This document shows, piece after piece, positions 45,191 through 56,480 of a DNA stretch of 64,000 nt. Below the pieces are notes generated by a model. The model did not search any database. It had not been told where the DNA came from and worked only from the letters and a program-made list of their open reading frames with translations. The stretch covers positions 330,932,305 to 330,996,304 of the forward strand of contig CM042689.1 in assembly GCA_023614405.1 (NCBI GenBank). The letters run 5' to 3'. Positions within the stretch are counted from its first letter, which is position 1; every line of letters starts with the position of its first letter. A program made the translations under genes and the position numbers. The stretch comes from Avena insularis (Eukaryota > Streptophyta > Magnoliopsida > Poales > Poaceae).

Positions 45191-45610
45191 TTGACCAGAA
45201 AACACCAGGAACAAATTGATGGACAAATGTTTGGCAAGATAAGCATGTTTTAAGGTGAGAATAGGTCTAGGATAAGATGTTTTACAGTCAAGAACCAAGA
45301 ATCCATAAAAATCAAATAAAGCTCCAAATTCATCGAACCAAGAACCAACTCTTCACGAAGAAGAGGGCGGTGGCTGAGGCCACCCTGTAAGAGTTTGAGG
45401 CATGACACCGCAAAGAACTATCCTTGGGTTCATAGCCACTACTCATCAATGAAGCTCACATATCACTAAATGAAATTAAGAGAATTGATTTTCTTAATGT
45501 TGGCATTATGGGGGCGGGATATCCCAATGTATTAGGACCTCACTCCCCCTATCTCCACGCTTGCACCTAAACCAAATAAGGATTAAGACATAGGTGAGTA
45601 TGCAAGGTGA
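45191..45610. other. Spacer inside the Sirevirus-like element
   Basis: No coding signature; between the palindrome cluster and the end of RNase H. Confidence 0.4.
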
Positions 45611-46400
45611 TCAAGTCAAACTCCATGAATCTACGATATTTAGCTCATTCCTCAAATAGCAAAACCTTGTTTCATCAAGTGGCTTTGTGAATATATCAGC
45701 AAGTTGGTCTTTGGTTGAAACATAGGATATCTCAATATCTCCTCGAGAAAGATGATCTCTAATGAAGTGATGACGAATCTCAATATGTTTTGTCCTTGTA
45801 TGATCCACCGGGTTGTAGGCAATCTTGATAGAACTTTCATTGTTACATAGAAAAGGAACTTTGTCACAATGGACATCGTATTCCTTTAAAGTTTTCCTCA
45901 TCCATAGCAATTGAGTGCATGCACTATCAGCAGCCACATATTCGCCTTCGGCGGTGGAGAGATATATACAATTTTGCTTCTTAGAAGACAAACACACCAA
46001 GGACCTACCAAGGAATTGGCAAGCCCTGAAGGTTGATTTCCTATCATCCTTGTCACCATCCCAATCTGAATCCGTGTACCCACAAAGAGAGAATGTTGAG
46101 CCCCTAGGATACCAAATACCATACTTTGGGGGTATGAACCAAACATCAAAAGATTCTTTTGACCACAATCAAGTGGCTTTCTTTAGGAGTCGCTTGATAC
46201 CTTGCACACACTCCTACACTTAACACAATATCGGGTCTAGGTGCACAAAGGTAACGCAAAGAACTGATCATAGACCGGTATACCTTTTGATCCACAACTT
46301 TACCATTAGTATTTAGTTCAAGACGAGTCTTGGTTGCCATGGGAGTAGGATATCCATTTAGATCTTTCATGTTGAACCTCTTGAGCATGTCTTGGGTATA
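45611..46400 (-). pseudogene. RT end and RNase H of the Sirevirus-like Copia element
   Basis: 46400-46150 reads YTQDMLKRFNMKDLNGYPTP, VYRSMISSLRYLCAPRPDIV, ARYQATPKESH (RT C-terminus and connection). 46168-45611 reads YTDSDWDGDKDDRKSTFRAC, STAEGEYVAADSACTQLLWM, HTRTKHIEIRHHFIRDHLSR, STKDQLADIFTKPLDETRFC (Copia RNase H). A frameshift lies near 46150-46200. The upstream part of pol is cut off at 46400 by the Athila-type LTR. Confidence 0.85.
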
Positions 46401-46891
46401 TGATACATCGTAAACGTATCTATAATTTTTGATGTTCCATGCTTGTTTAGTATCCACTTTGATATTCTTTGCCTACACTTTGAGGTATTTTTATATATTT
46501 TCTGGGACTACCCTATTAACAAGATGCCACAGTGTCAGTTGCTTGTTTTCTGCTGTTTTTTGTTTCATAAAAGCTAGTAAGGAACTATTCTCGGAATTGG
46601 ATGGGACAAAAGCCAAAGTCAATATTTCACCGAGGAGAACACAGAGATCAAAGGGAGACCAGAGGGGAGCCACAGGGTGGCCACACCCCGCCCCCATGCG
46701 CGGGCCCCCTGGGCTGCGCCTGGGCAGGGTGTGGGTCCCCTAGCCGCCCTCCTGCCTCGTCCCTTCGCCTATAAAGTCACCCCGATGCGAAAACCCTAGG
46801 TACCCGATCAGATCTCCACGAAATAGTCCGTAGCCGCCACCACCATCGTCGCTAGATTGGGGGCATCTGAAGCTCTTCCTGGCACCCTTCC
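46401..46891 (+). repeat. Athila-type LTR fragment (5' part)
   Basis: Starts TGATACATCGTAAACGTATC, followed by tataatttttgatgttccat, a start I recognise from abundant Triticeae Athila-type LTRs. It includes a GC-rich block (46660-46760) and a probable TATA box (tataaagtcacc, about 46773). It is interrupted at 46892 by the next LTR. The left flank is gtata; its partner duplication is not in the window. Confidence 0.65.
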
Positions 46892-48595
46892 TATAACATC
46901 CCAAAAATATTGATCATGATTATCCAATTCTAATCACCAAAATTAGGGTTAACAAAAACTTTTGTTAAATAAATATCAAATGAATGCATGTGTGTATGTG
47001 ATGATTGTATGAACGCATGAATGGACTTGTGTGATTGATCTAAATAGCAAGTAATGGTTTAAAGATTAAAACAACATCATCTAAAACATTTCCAAACAGA
47101 AACAAATCAAGAGAAAATAAAAAACAAAACAAATTAAGCAAATGGTCATTTTGGCCAATCTTGCTCACTAGGCCACTTTGAGTGTTTCTAGTCCAAGATT
47201 TCAAACAGAAACATTTCCATTTCTTTTCATCCCTTGCTAGACCAAGTAAAATTGAACCCAAGCCCAACTTTCAAATTTATAGAAACATTTGGCAACTTGA
47301 TTCAAATAATAATTCAAAATTGAATATTTAACATATGTGAAGATCACCCATTTTCAAAACCTAACCAAACCAGTGCACCTTGACCAATCCAATCAACCAG
47401 AGACTCCCTAGTATGTAACTATCCCACCCCCAAAGTTTGAATCAAAAATTCAAATTTGAATATCTTTCGGCCATTTCATCAAACACCTTGCAAACACCAA
47501 ACCAACAAACATTAAACACTATAGTGAGCAATAATTTTGGCTTAAATTGTTACCTATCTAGCTCACACTACACCCTCAGTAGATCATCTAACTTGTTTAA
47601 CCCCTCTAGCTCACTGTAAAACCGACCATGCCATCAATGGCAAGCATGCCGAGAGCACCCTTGCCACCCCAATGTAGCCAGCAAGCTAGAAGCTTCTCTA
47701 GCCTCGCCAACCTTGTCTGGGACACTCACCACCGTCCACCGCCACCCCATGTCCAAGCCCCGAGCATTGCCAGCCCCTGGACCACATAGCCCGAGCGTGT
47801 CTGGTCTCTCTCTGAGCATGCCGAGAGCACGCCAGAGCTCCACCCGCGACACACGCCCATAGACCGTGCGCCGCCCTCGCCGCGTACAAGCAGGATCGCC
47901 ACCACCCCAGGAACACCCCAGACACGCCCGTTTGCCGCCGTGCGACCCGTATCATCTGTGCGCCATTAAAACTTCCATCGGAGCGGCCTAGAGCGTCAAC
48001 GTGTTCCGACCGTCTCGCATCGCCCCACGCCGCGTAACCATGATGTTGAGCTTCGCCAGGGAACACAGCATCGTCCCCTACCTTTTCCCATGCCAGTAGC
48101 TCGCTGTGCCGACGACCACGACGAGCTCCGCCTGTGCCCTTCGGTCCCCTTTGGCACTATAAATAGAGGCCAACCCTGCTCGATTTCTTCACACCATCTC
48201 ACTCCCCTCTCTCTCAGAAGCACCCCACCTCACTCCCGGAGCAAGGCGAGCAACACATCGCCGAAATTTGGCTGGAGTCTGCCGTGGAGGAGGAAGAAAG
48301 GAGCCGTTGATTGGAGCCATCCCAGGAGAAGCTGCTGGTACCAGGAGGTTCGCCGTTGTCGACTTCGTCGTTCGCCCCCCATCGCTGACCCTCGCCTGAG
48401 CCCGGTTGAGCCTCCCACGACCCCCACTGGCCACGCTAGGGTTCTGTCTCACCGGCGTTGCCCGACGGATACGATAGCTCCTAGCCATTGGATTAGAGTT
48501 TGATCGCACGGTTTAGATTGCCCCGTACCGCTTCGCACCCCTGTCTCGCTGACTGGTGGAGTCATTCACTTAAACCCACCCGTGCGTGCGCTGTG
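46892..48595 (+). repeat. LTR-like fragment, TATAACATCCC type
   Basis: Starts tataacatcccaaaaat, similar to the left end of the element at 28406 (tgtaacatccctaaaat). It carries a TATA box (ctataaatagaggcc, about 48169) and a GC-rich leader, and is cut at 48596 by a Copia LTR. Minus- and plus-strand ORFs in 47630-48500 are GC-rich shadows with no domain. Confidence 0.55.
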
Positions 48596-49955
48596 TGTTG
48601 GGAATATGCCCTAGAGGCAATCATGTATGATGAGATTTCCCATTGTATTCATAAAGATATTAAGTAGTCCTTGTATAAACATCTGATGTGTATCATTGAA
48701 TATGTGATTCGGTTGTGGAACTATGCATTCATGTTGTTTGTACTAAATATCCTTGGTCATTGAGGTTGTGTTGGACACACAACTTAGACCAATGTGAGAG
48801 TTGGCTTGATGACTCGATTCCACTTGTCATGGGCATGGAGATGCTATTCCAACTTACACAGACTAGGCTAAAGAGTTTAGCGAGTTGGATTGACCCATAT
48901 TGAGGTACAACGAACAAGTTGTCATTTGTATATCTCAATCAATGTAATCCTTAGACCTGAGGTTGTTGCATAGTCCGAGTTGAGGATCACCGACTTAGGT
49001 TCTGTCAAACGCTGATCCGTAACTGGGCAGTTATAAAGGCAGGGTTCGGGTCGACTGAGAATCAAGCTGCGTGATGTGAATAACCAAGATGAGATTTTGC
49101 CCCTCCACTCGGAGAGATATTCTCTGAGCCCTCTCTGAGATATGATTCGGAAAGCATGGCCATGCACGACTCGGTTAAGTGTTAACTGAGGCGATCGACT
49201 AAGAGTTAGTCGGGTGAATCACTTATCTCGGATCGAGAAGAGAGTCAGACTATTTAAGGTATGACAAATATTCGCCTATAGTCTGACAAGGTATATCGTG
49301 AGGCAAAAGGGACTCGGGCGTAAGTCGCATTGGAAAGGCAAGTCGTCATGACTCTTTGGTACTTGGGAGTCGGCACGTTCTGCTAGGAGCCGCTACCGAC
49401 TGATCGATTGAGAGTCGGACTCCAATCGTGTACAAGTAGCCATGAGCCTGCGGGGTCACACACTTAAGAGCGGGAGCAAGTTCGAATTGGATCTGAACCT
49501 GTAATCTGGTTGGGTTGGACCTAAACCAGATTAGGGCTAAGTTAGTGAGTTGGACTCACGGTGACTAGTGTTATATGGGCTTTAGTGAATGGGTCACATG
49601 ACGAGCCCACATTCACTCCTATATAGTGGAGCACCTTAACCCGTAAGGGTTAATCGTTGTTGATTAGGTCATTCCATGTGTTGGAAACCCTAGCTCCACA
49701 AGCGTCCGCCGTGTAACGAACCTAGCAGTTCGCCGCCGGCGCTCCTCCTTGTACGTGTGGATACCAGCAGAGGTGATGTGCGATCAGCACCAGGACGATC
49801 GGATCATGAGGACTGCACTGCATCAACTGACGCGCTTCATCAGTAATCCGCAACCGCGCGTCTAGTGGTAAACCTCGTGGCCTTCTACCTCAGCTAGTTC
49901 TTGGGATCACCACGTTAGAGGGAAAATTTTGTTTTATCTCCACGTGGCCCAATAG
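48596..49955 (+). repeat. 5' LTR of a second Copia element
   Basis: Starts TGTTGGGAATATGCCCTAGA and runs to just before the initiator-Met primer site at 49956. The exact 3' end is unclear (ccca or later, about 49950). The 3' LTR lies beyond the window. Confidence 0.85.
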
Positions 49956-49968
49956 TGGTATCAGAGCG
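49956..49968 (+). other. Primer-binding site (initiator tRNA-Met) of the second Copia element
   Basis: tggtatcagagcg, the same core as the site at 18130. Confidence 0.88.
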
Positions 49969-50170
49969 ATAGCTTCTGGTTTTAGGCTCGAGATCTCGCA
50001 TATGTGATATGCGGTAGGATGTAGATGAGATCTATGTGCTATTTGGTGGTCGATCTATGAGATAGATCGGTTTTGTACGAGGTTGATTGGATCAACTGTA
50101 CTCGGGGAATGATAGATCTGATTTCCGTGATCATACTGCTGAGGTCGTGGAACGACATACCCCAACAGGA

Positions 50171-50610
50171 CATAGCTTTGGTAACATAGTCTTGTGTTAC
50201 TATAGGTACACAATAGTGTTACTAGGACATCCAGTAACATACTTTGACATGTGTTCCATTAGGTGTTACTAAGTGGTGTCGTCAGTCACACATAATAATT
50301 GTTACCGTATGTTAAATATCGTGTTACAATTCGTAATGCAGTAACATGCATGTGATGTGTGACTAGATGTGTTGGTAACACAATTTTGTAACTATAGTAG
50401 CACTATTAGTAACATATTTTTGGAGACTTAAACATTGGTGGTAACACAATTTTGGAACTATAGTAACATAATTAGTAATATTCATCTTAGCTTCAAGACA
50501 CATTAGTCACATTAGTATCAAAAAAATTGTAACATTATAATTTATAGTTGTCAACTACATTGGTAACACATTTTGTAACTTTGTAACACCAGCAGTAACA
50601 CTACAATATT
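50171..50610. repeat. Left subterminal GTAACA/TGTTAC array
   Basis: Repeated ggtaacacaattttgtaact-like units in both directions, for example at about 50381, 50450 and 50560. Confidence 0.85.
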
Positions 50611-51700
50611 TGTATTCCAACATAATGAATGTTTTTATTATTAAATACAAAATTAGACACCCAATTTAAAAAACATACATTTATTTAATAAATTAAATTA
50701 CATGCTCGATTCATTAATTATGTTATATGATGCTCGGAACAATTACAATGTGAGAAACTAAAGCAAGATGCATCCATAAATTAAATATATTTAGATACTT
50801 ATTATGAAATACAAGGGTGTAGGACGATACATATGGATTATAATAAATAAATACCAATATTACTGGTTCAACATCTTAAAATACATAATTTTGAATGTAG
50901 AAAATACAATTGTGAAGAATATTACACCATAGCAATTGCATCAATTCGACCCAAAAAAATCCTCTCAAATGATTTTACATTTTTCATTCTATCAATGTTA
51001 ACTATAATTATTACTAAGCAACATCTTTAAAATTCATTTCCTTCTTGATCCAACCATAGAATCCAGCTGTAACTCAATCCTTCTTTTGAATCTGTAAGAG
51101 AAAATTAGCATTATAGTTATCCAATTAAATCTACACAAATATGATCCTATAATATTGAAGGAAAAAATAACTTACAAAAGCATAAGGCCAAGCAATTAAG
51201 AATCCTAGAGAAAAGGCATCACCAATTATCTTGCAATCACATACTTCCCTCACTAACTCCTCATTATTCAGATAGGTTCATCTATGCTCACAAGCGCAAA
51301 ATTCGACACGTAAGACAAAGCCACCACCTTAGCTGCAGGGTCAATACTCAGAATAGTAGTATATGCAACATTTCGATTGTTTGGATAGGTTGAAGTACCT
51401 CTGAACCGGTCGGTATTGTGATCAGGATTAGCATTGCACAATAACAATGATATATTTGCATGAACAATATTGGATAATATTCTCACACTAAAATTTATTT
51501 GTTCCTTTCATTTATCTGATTATGTAGGGAAGGAGGAATAAGAAACTCAAATAAGGCAGTCTCATTGACAATATTTTATTTCACCCTAGCAACTTCGTTA
51601 GGCATAGACACCTTGCAACTTTATAAACATATAAAATACTACGGTGATAAGGAAGAGTTAAATTCCTTTCAGTGAGTGACTGAATTAAAATGCATCACAT
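50611..51700. other. AT-rich interior of the 12.26-kb element with possible exon pieces
   Basis: Mostly AT-rich. A 72-aa minus-strand frame (51486-51268) reads YTTILSIDPAAKVVALSYVS then NFALVSIDEP, of a style resembling one strand set of a beta-propeller repeat. Another minus-strand frame near 51540-51590 reads ALFEFLIPPSLHNQ. Joining borders are not clear, so I do not propose a gene here. Confidence 0.3.
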
Positions 51701-52232
51701 CATTTAGTTGTAGTGCCTCATCCAGCGGCTCTTTTCGAATTTCTCTGTGCATAGGTCGTTCTGTAGTAGTAAAAAATAAATAGTTTCCAGTCTACTACAA
51801 AAAGCGATTCCAAAGAGTTCATATTTTTCTAGCAACACATACATAATTAAGTTGATGTCCATAGAGAAGTGTGCTTCCATCCAAACAAATCAACTTGGTG
51901 ATTGTAGATACTATGCATATATTTACCTGAAGTGAAGTAGTACAACGTCTTTTGGAGGGAATTGAGTGTGAAGTGTGTGTGCTTATTTCTAGTCCCCTGA
52001 TAATCTAGTTTTGCATAAGATTCATCAGTTTGACCTCTCGTTTCCCTCACCTACAAAGAGATTCAATATTAATACATGGAGTGATATTCATATCCTGGAG
52101 CTACAGAAAGCTGCAACTTCAAAACTTAAAAGCACATAATATTACCTCTGACATAGAATCAATAACATGGTCTTGTGGCAAAGATGAATTTTGTTGAATC
52201 AGAAATTGATTGACATTACCATGCTCCCCATC
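51700..52232 (-). pseudogene. Three phase-compatible exon-like segments, product unknown
   Basis: On the minus strand, 52232-52146 is preceded by a TAG acceptor and ends at GTAATA (DGEHGNVNQFLIQQNSSLPQ...). 52050-51927 has a CTTTGTAG acceptor and a GTAAAT donor (VRETRGQTDESYAKLDYQGT...). From 51760 downward an ACTACTACAG acceptor opens RPMHREIRKEPLDEALQLND. The first join is phase 0 and the second phase 1 (G+AA), giving a continuous frame. I do not recognise the protein. It could be a captured host-gene fragment or part of the element's own gene. Confidence 0.45.
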
Positions 52233-53188
52233 CTAGTTCGGTGACCCAACAATGTTAAGCAACTAATTATTTTACAGTGTATTTATGCAACATATGCAGC
52301 ATACAAACTGATCAAGGTCAAAAGACAAATAAAATAGAACTCTCAACAAGAACATGTCTAACAATGAATATGAAAAAAAGGATTCACATATAAGAACATA
52401 TTAATTTGGAAGGATATTTTTTGGCATTGTTGTCAAACTTCAAGAGAAGTTGTTTATATAGCAAAAGTATCATCTCTTACTTAGTTCCTAAATTACTGGA
52501 AATATTACTTGTTGGGTGCACTCAATAAGCAGGCAAGCAGAACAAAAAGTATGTCTTCATATAGCATGAATACTCAAGAACCAAATTGTCCATCATATTA
52601 AGTTGATAATAATACATAGTGTAGTTCTGAAATTATTCAGATTTGGTGATATAGGTCTGAGCTTTGATGGACATCTTTGCAACTATAACGGTTGGTAGAC
52701 GATTATGAGTCATTCAGAGATGGTAAACAGCATATTAATGCATAGGCAAGGGCTTCACCTATTGGAGGAAAAAACCTTCAACATATTACAGGTGCCAATT
52801 GAAGATACTGGCATATATCCTCCATGTAACTGAAAACGTTATTGATCGTTGTGTGGGAAGAGGGAAACAAAATTTGCCAGCTCTTTTACCATTGGTACCT
52901 GCTTCTTATATTCACTTTTAGTGTTTTATCCACTTGCCTAGACTGATGCTGCATGAATTAAAATGATTAAAAAGCTACCTAATCAATACAGATCCGTAAC
53001 ATTTCTCTTATGCAGTATGTTCAAGTCTCTACCTGAAATAACTCAAATAAGATATTGTTTGGTGCATGGAAGTTCACCAAGGAAACCTGGAGTATCTCAT
53101 TAAGATGCAAACAAAAAGGCTACATACATAATCGAATGGTTGCCTAAAAGTTGATGAATAAGTAGGTTACACTTTCAGTAATTTCATA
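52233..53188. other. AT-rich interior of the 12.26-kb element
   Basis: About 950 bp with no recognised coding or repeat signature; possible intron sequence of the minus-strand exon-like series. Confidence 0.3.
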
Positions 53189-53304
53189 CTCCCTCCGACC
53201 CATATTAGTTGACTTAGATTCATCTAGATACAAATGTATCTAGTCAAGTTTTAGTGTATCTGTATCTAGCCAAATTTGAGTCAACTAATATGGATCGGAG
53301 GGAG
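53189..53304. mobile_element. Stowaway MITE
   Basis: 116 bp; ends ctccctccgacccatattag and ctaatatggatcggagggag; TA at 53187-53188 and 53305-53306. Confidence 0.92.
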
Positions 53305-54910
53305 TATTACTAAGAGAACTATAAATGATAAATACTCTGATTGGTTAGGAACTATGACAATGACAGATTGTTCCAGCACTGGATCAACTCTTCTGGATAC
53401 TTACAAAGTCGGAAATAGGAAGGTACAATTGTATCAGATGAAAAAATCAATACGTATGTCTCCACACTGCGTACATAATCTTCTCAAAAGATCTTTGTGG
53501 AGTAACAAAAAGTATACAGCTCTTTCTTATTGCACAACAAGGAACAACTATAACGGAAGTATTTTCTCATTGCAGTGTAAATAAGAAGGATATGAGATTC
53601 CCAAAATGTCCCAAACCGCTATTCAGAGATTACCAATAAAGACAGGTCAAGTAATTACATCACAGCAACAATAACAGAGGCGCTAACTGATTACAAAGGG
53701 GTAAGTGCTCGTGCAGGTTATCGACGTTTCAATTACTGAAGATGTTTCAAATCAACTTCAAGAATCAAACGGATGGGTCACTCTGTAGTGCAGAGGCCTG
53801 AACAAATACCTGTAATTGACGGGAGCAGCGAGGCAAACATGTTGGGAGGATGGCCGGGTCTTGTCAAGAAGACAATACGGCGAGCAATGGGCAGGGTCGC
53901 CGGGCCTTGGCGAGAACGTGTGAAAGGGATCAGCTGGCAGGCTGGCCGACGCGACGGGGAGCAGCTGGCGTGGTGGCCGGTGCGACGAAGATCAAAAGGA
54001 CGGAGCGGCCAGCGCAACGGGGAGGAGCGCACGGTGGCGGGCTACTGGTGGCAGGGGCGGCGCAGTGGGGGAGCACTGTGGTGGGTAGCTCGAAGGCGAT
54101 GGGGGACCGGTGTGGGGGAGGACGATTGGGGGCGGCACGGTGGCGTGTAGATCAGATAATTGCGGTGAATTTGTTTGGCGATAATTAAGAATGGGAGCTA
54201 TTAATGGAGGGAAAACGGTATATTAGCGGGAAGGATTGTAACTTTTCCCTCCGTTTGTTTTTGGTTAGCCAAAATGGCGCGGTAAGATGAATTTTTTTTT
54301 TTCCAAACAGAACTACAAATCTATTGACCAAACTAGCACAATAGTTACTTCTAAAAAATAAAATAAAACATCGAGATCCCTGGGTTGATTGTCTCCTCCC
54401 AATCAGGTATCAGGATGTAACTTTTATACATTGATAACTGGAAGAAAAAATTTGTGAGAAGTATGCCGAGACATTTTGATATGCAATTTACAAATTTTGC
54501 TGAGAAAAGTTTGAGAAATTAATAATTTTAAGAAGTGTGTTAAAGAAAAATTGGATTATTATTTATGTATTTATTTATTAGAGCATGACTATATATTACT
54601 TGAGAACTACCCGCAAAACTCTTAAGAATTAACAACTTAGTGAAATAAATATACTGGTATATTTCTGTTAATTTACATAGCCCATGTAAAAGACCAATTA
54701 CACACTTCACACGTGTCACTTGATTGGTTCCGCGATGACGCGTGTATCCTACCTACCTCATTTGGCGAAGCTCTCTCACTATTGTATAAAACCCTTCAAA
54801 ACATCTTCATCCTTGGTTTTTTTAAGAGAAGAGCTTTTAATTAGCATGAACAAAGAACAATACAACTCTTACAATAATCACTCCGAAGCTCAAAATCGGT
54901 TCTAAATCCG
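53305..54910. other. Interior of the 12.26-kb element, GC-rich island included
   Basis: A GC-rich block at about 53810-54150 has ORFs on both strands without known domains; on the minus strand it ends at a possible donor (attacag|gtattt, about 53815), so it could be a 5' exon of the minus-strand series. The rest is AT-rich. Confidence 0.3.
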
Positions 54911-54925
54911 ACAAGCTCATAACTT

Positions 54926-55690
54926 GTAGGGTTCGTAGCATGGAAAACAAAAAAAATCTATCACGGGAACACATAAAACCAAGATCTAATCTACGAGATC
55001 GGTGCAACGAGATTATAGAGAACTAACCCTCGAAGATCCAAATCGTTTAACGAGTTTTGGATCTCGTGGTTGATGTATTCGATCACTTGCTCATCTCAAG
55101 ATCGCGTAGACGATCCTTCTGGCGCCACATTCTGGCAGCGCTTCCGTAGTCGATCACACGTACGGTAGTCGATGAAGACCTTCCCCTCCCTTGTTCCAGC
55201 AGGGCAGCGGAGGTTGTAGATCTCCTCGGAGTCCCAACAACACGACGGTGTGGTGGTGGTGGAGGAGTAGAGTTTTCTACAGGGCTTCGCTTAAGCCGGT
55301 GCAGGGTATGGAGGAGAGAGGGGTGGTGCCGATGGCTAGGGTTGATGTGAGGGGCTAGGGGGCGCCCTCACCCCTCCTTATATGGGTGGAGGGGCGGCAG
55401 CTAGGGATCCCACCCCTGGCCGAGTCCTTCCCCAACTCCTCTAGCCGTCAGCCAAGGAAGGAAGAGGGGAAAACTTGTCCCTCAAGTTTTCCTTCTCCTT
55501 TCCAAACTAGGATTTGACTTTTTCCAACTAGGATTTGACTTTTTCAAAAAAAGGGAAATTTGACCCCTCCTAGTCCTTAGCTGAGTTGTCCTAGGGCATG
55601 CTGCAGCCAGCCACATTAGGGCATGATGCATCCCAAGTGCCCCTCTCCGGGACGGTGGACCTTCTAGAAGCTTCCGGTCAAAACACTGAA
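54926..55690 (-). repeat. Copia-type LTR 3' portion, minus strand
   Basis: The minus strand ends ...GTTTTCCATGCTACGAACCCTACA at 54926, like the end of Angela-type LTRs. A TATA-like ccatataagg and a CCTAG-rich leader are at 55330-55400. No primer-binding site follows, so it is a solo LTR or fragment. The far boundary is approximate. A duplicated ctaggatttgactttttc occurs near 55507-55545. Confidence 0.45.
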
Positions 55691-55705
55691 AATACTTTAC
55701 GTTAT

Positions 55706-56040
55706 TGTAGCAAACCCGTAAAACTGTGGTAGCAAAAAATATATGCTAATGTAGCAAAAAAACGATATCGCCGGAGATATCACCGGTGGCTGCTGTAGCA
55801 AAACCGATTTTGGTAGCACTTTCGTCGAAAATATTGTAGCAAATATTTTGTGCTATTATAGCAAAAACATAGAACAGAAATAGCAAAAATTTGCTACTAT
55901 TGTAGCATCGCCCTTTAGAAAAGTCTCAAAGACACGTCGCATCACGACTCTTCATTGCCGTCTGGTAGCAAACCTCCATGCCGCTTGGAGCACCACTCTC
56001 GACCATATGTAGCAAGTCTTGATGTCGTACGTAGCAACGC
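55706..56040. repeat. Array of TGTAGCAAA-like motifs
   Basis: About a dozen copies of (t/g)(g/a)tagcaa(a) in 335 bp, for example attgtagcaaac, gtggtagcaaaa, aatgtagcaaaa, cgtagcaacg, all in the same orientation. Confidence 0.8.
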
Positions 56041-56480
56041 GAGGCGGGGCGAGATTTTCAAGGAGGCGCAACATCGTGGCTCCCTAGGACGGCAGCCATG
56101 GCGGGTGGCTCCATCTCCCTGGAGCCGCTAGGAGACGTGGCGGCGAGAGCCGAGGCGGCGCGCGGCGCGGGCTGCAGCGGCTAGGGGCACATGGTTGCGC
56201 GACCTACAGGCGGGGCGACGCGGCCAGCGGGCGGGGCGACATGGCGGCGCAACTTGCAGGCGGGACGGGGCGGCCAGCAGACGAGGTGGCGCGACCAAGA
56301 GGCGGGCCGGCGTGCGGCGCGGATATGCGATCTGCAGACGCGTGTGAGCGACGGGCTGCAGCGTACGTGACAAAACGGGCTCAGTGCGAACGCGTAGAAA
56401 ACGAGAACCCGGGTGATCGATCCCCCGGGGGAGTCCTATCATTTCCCTTATTTTTCGTCTTTCCCTTCCCCTGTTTCTAA
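56041..56480. other. GC-rich stretch between TAGCA array and the TIR element
   Basis: Contains short repeated ggcggggcgacatggcggcg-like units. ORFs on both strands are GC shadows. Confidence 0.35.

Noticed and set aside
47634..48509. Long ORFs on both strands near an apparent TATA box
   Set aside because: They overlap in several frames, have no domain and lie within an LTR-like fragment, where a promoter and GC-rich leader are expected.
53276..53584. 102-aa ORF beginning MSQLIWIGGS
   Set aside because: It starts inside a Stowaway MITE and has no recognisable domain.
53773..54188. 125-aa and 112-aa plus-strand ORFs
   Set aside because: W/R/G-rich translations from GC-rich DNA; no domain. 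The minus strand may hold a leader exon instead.
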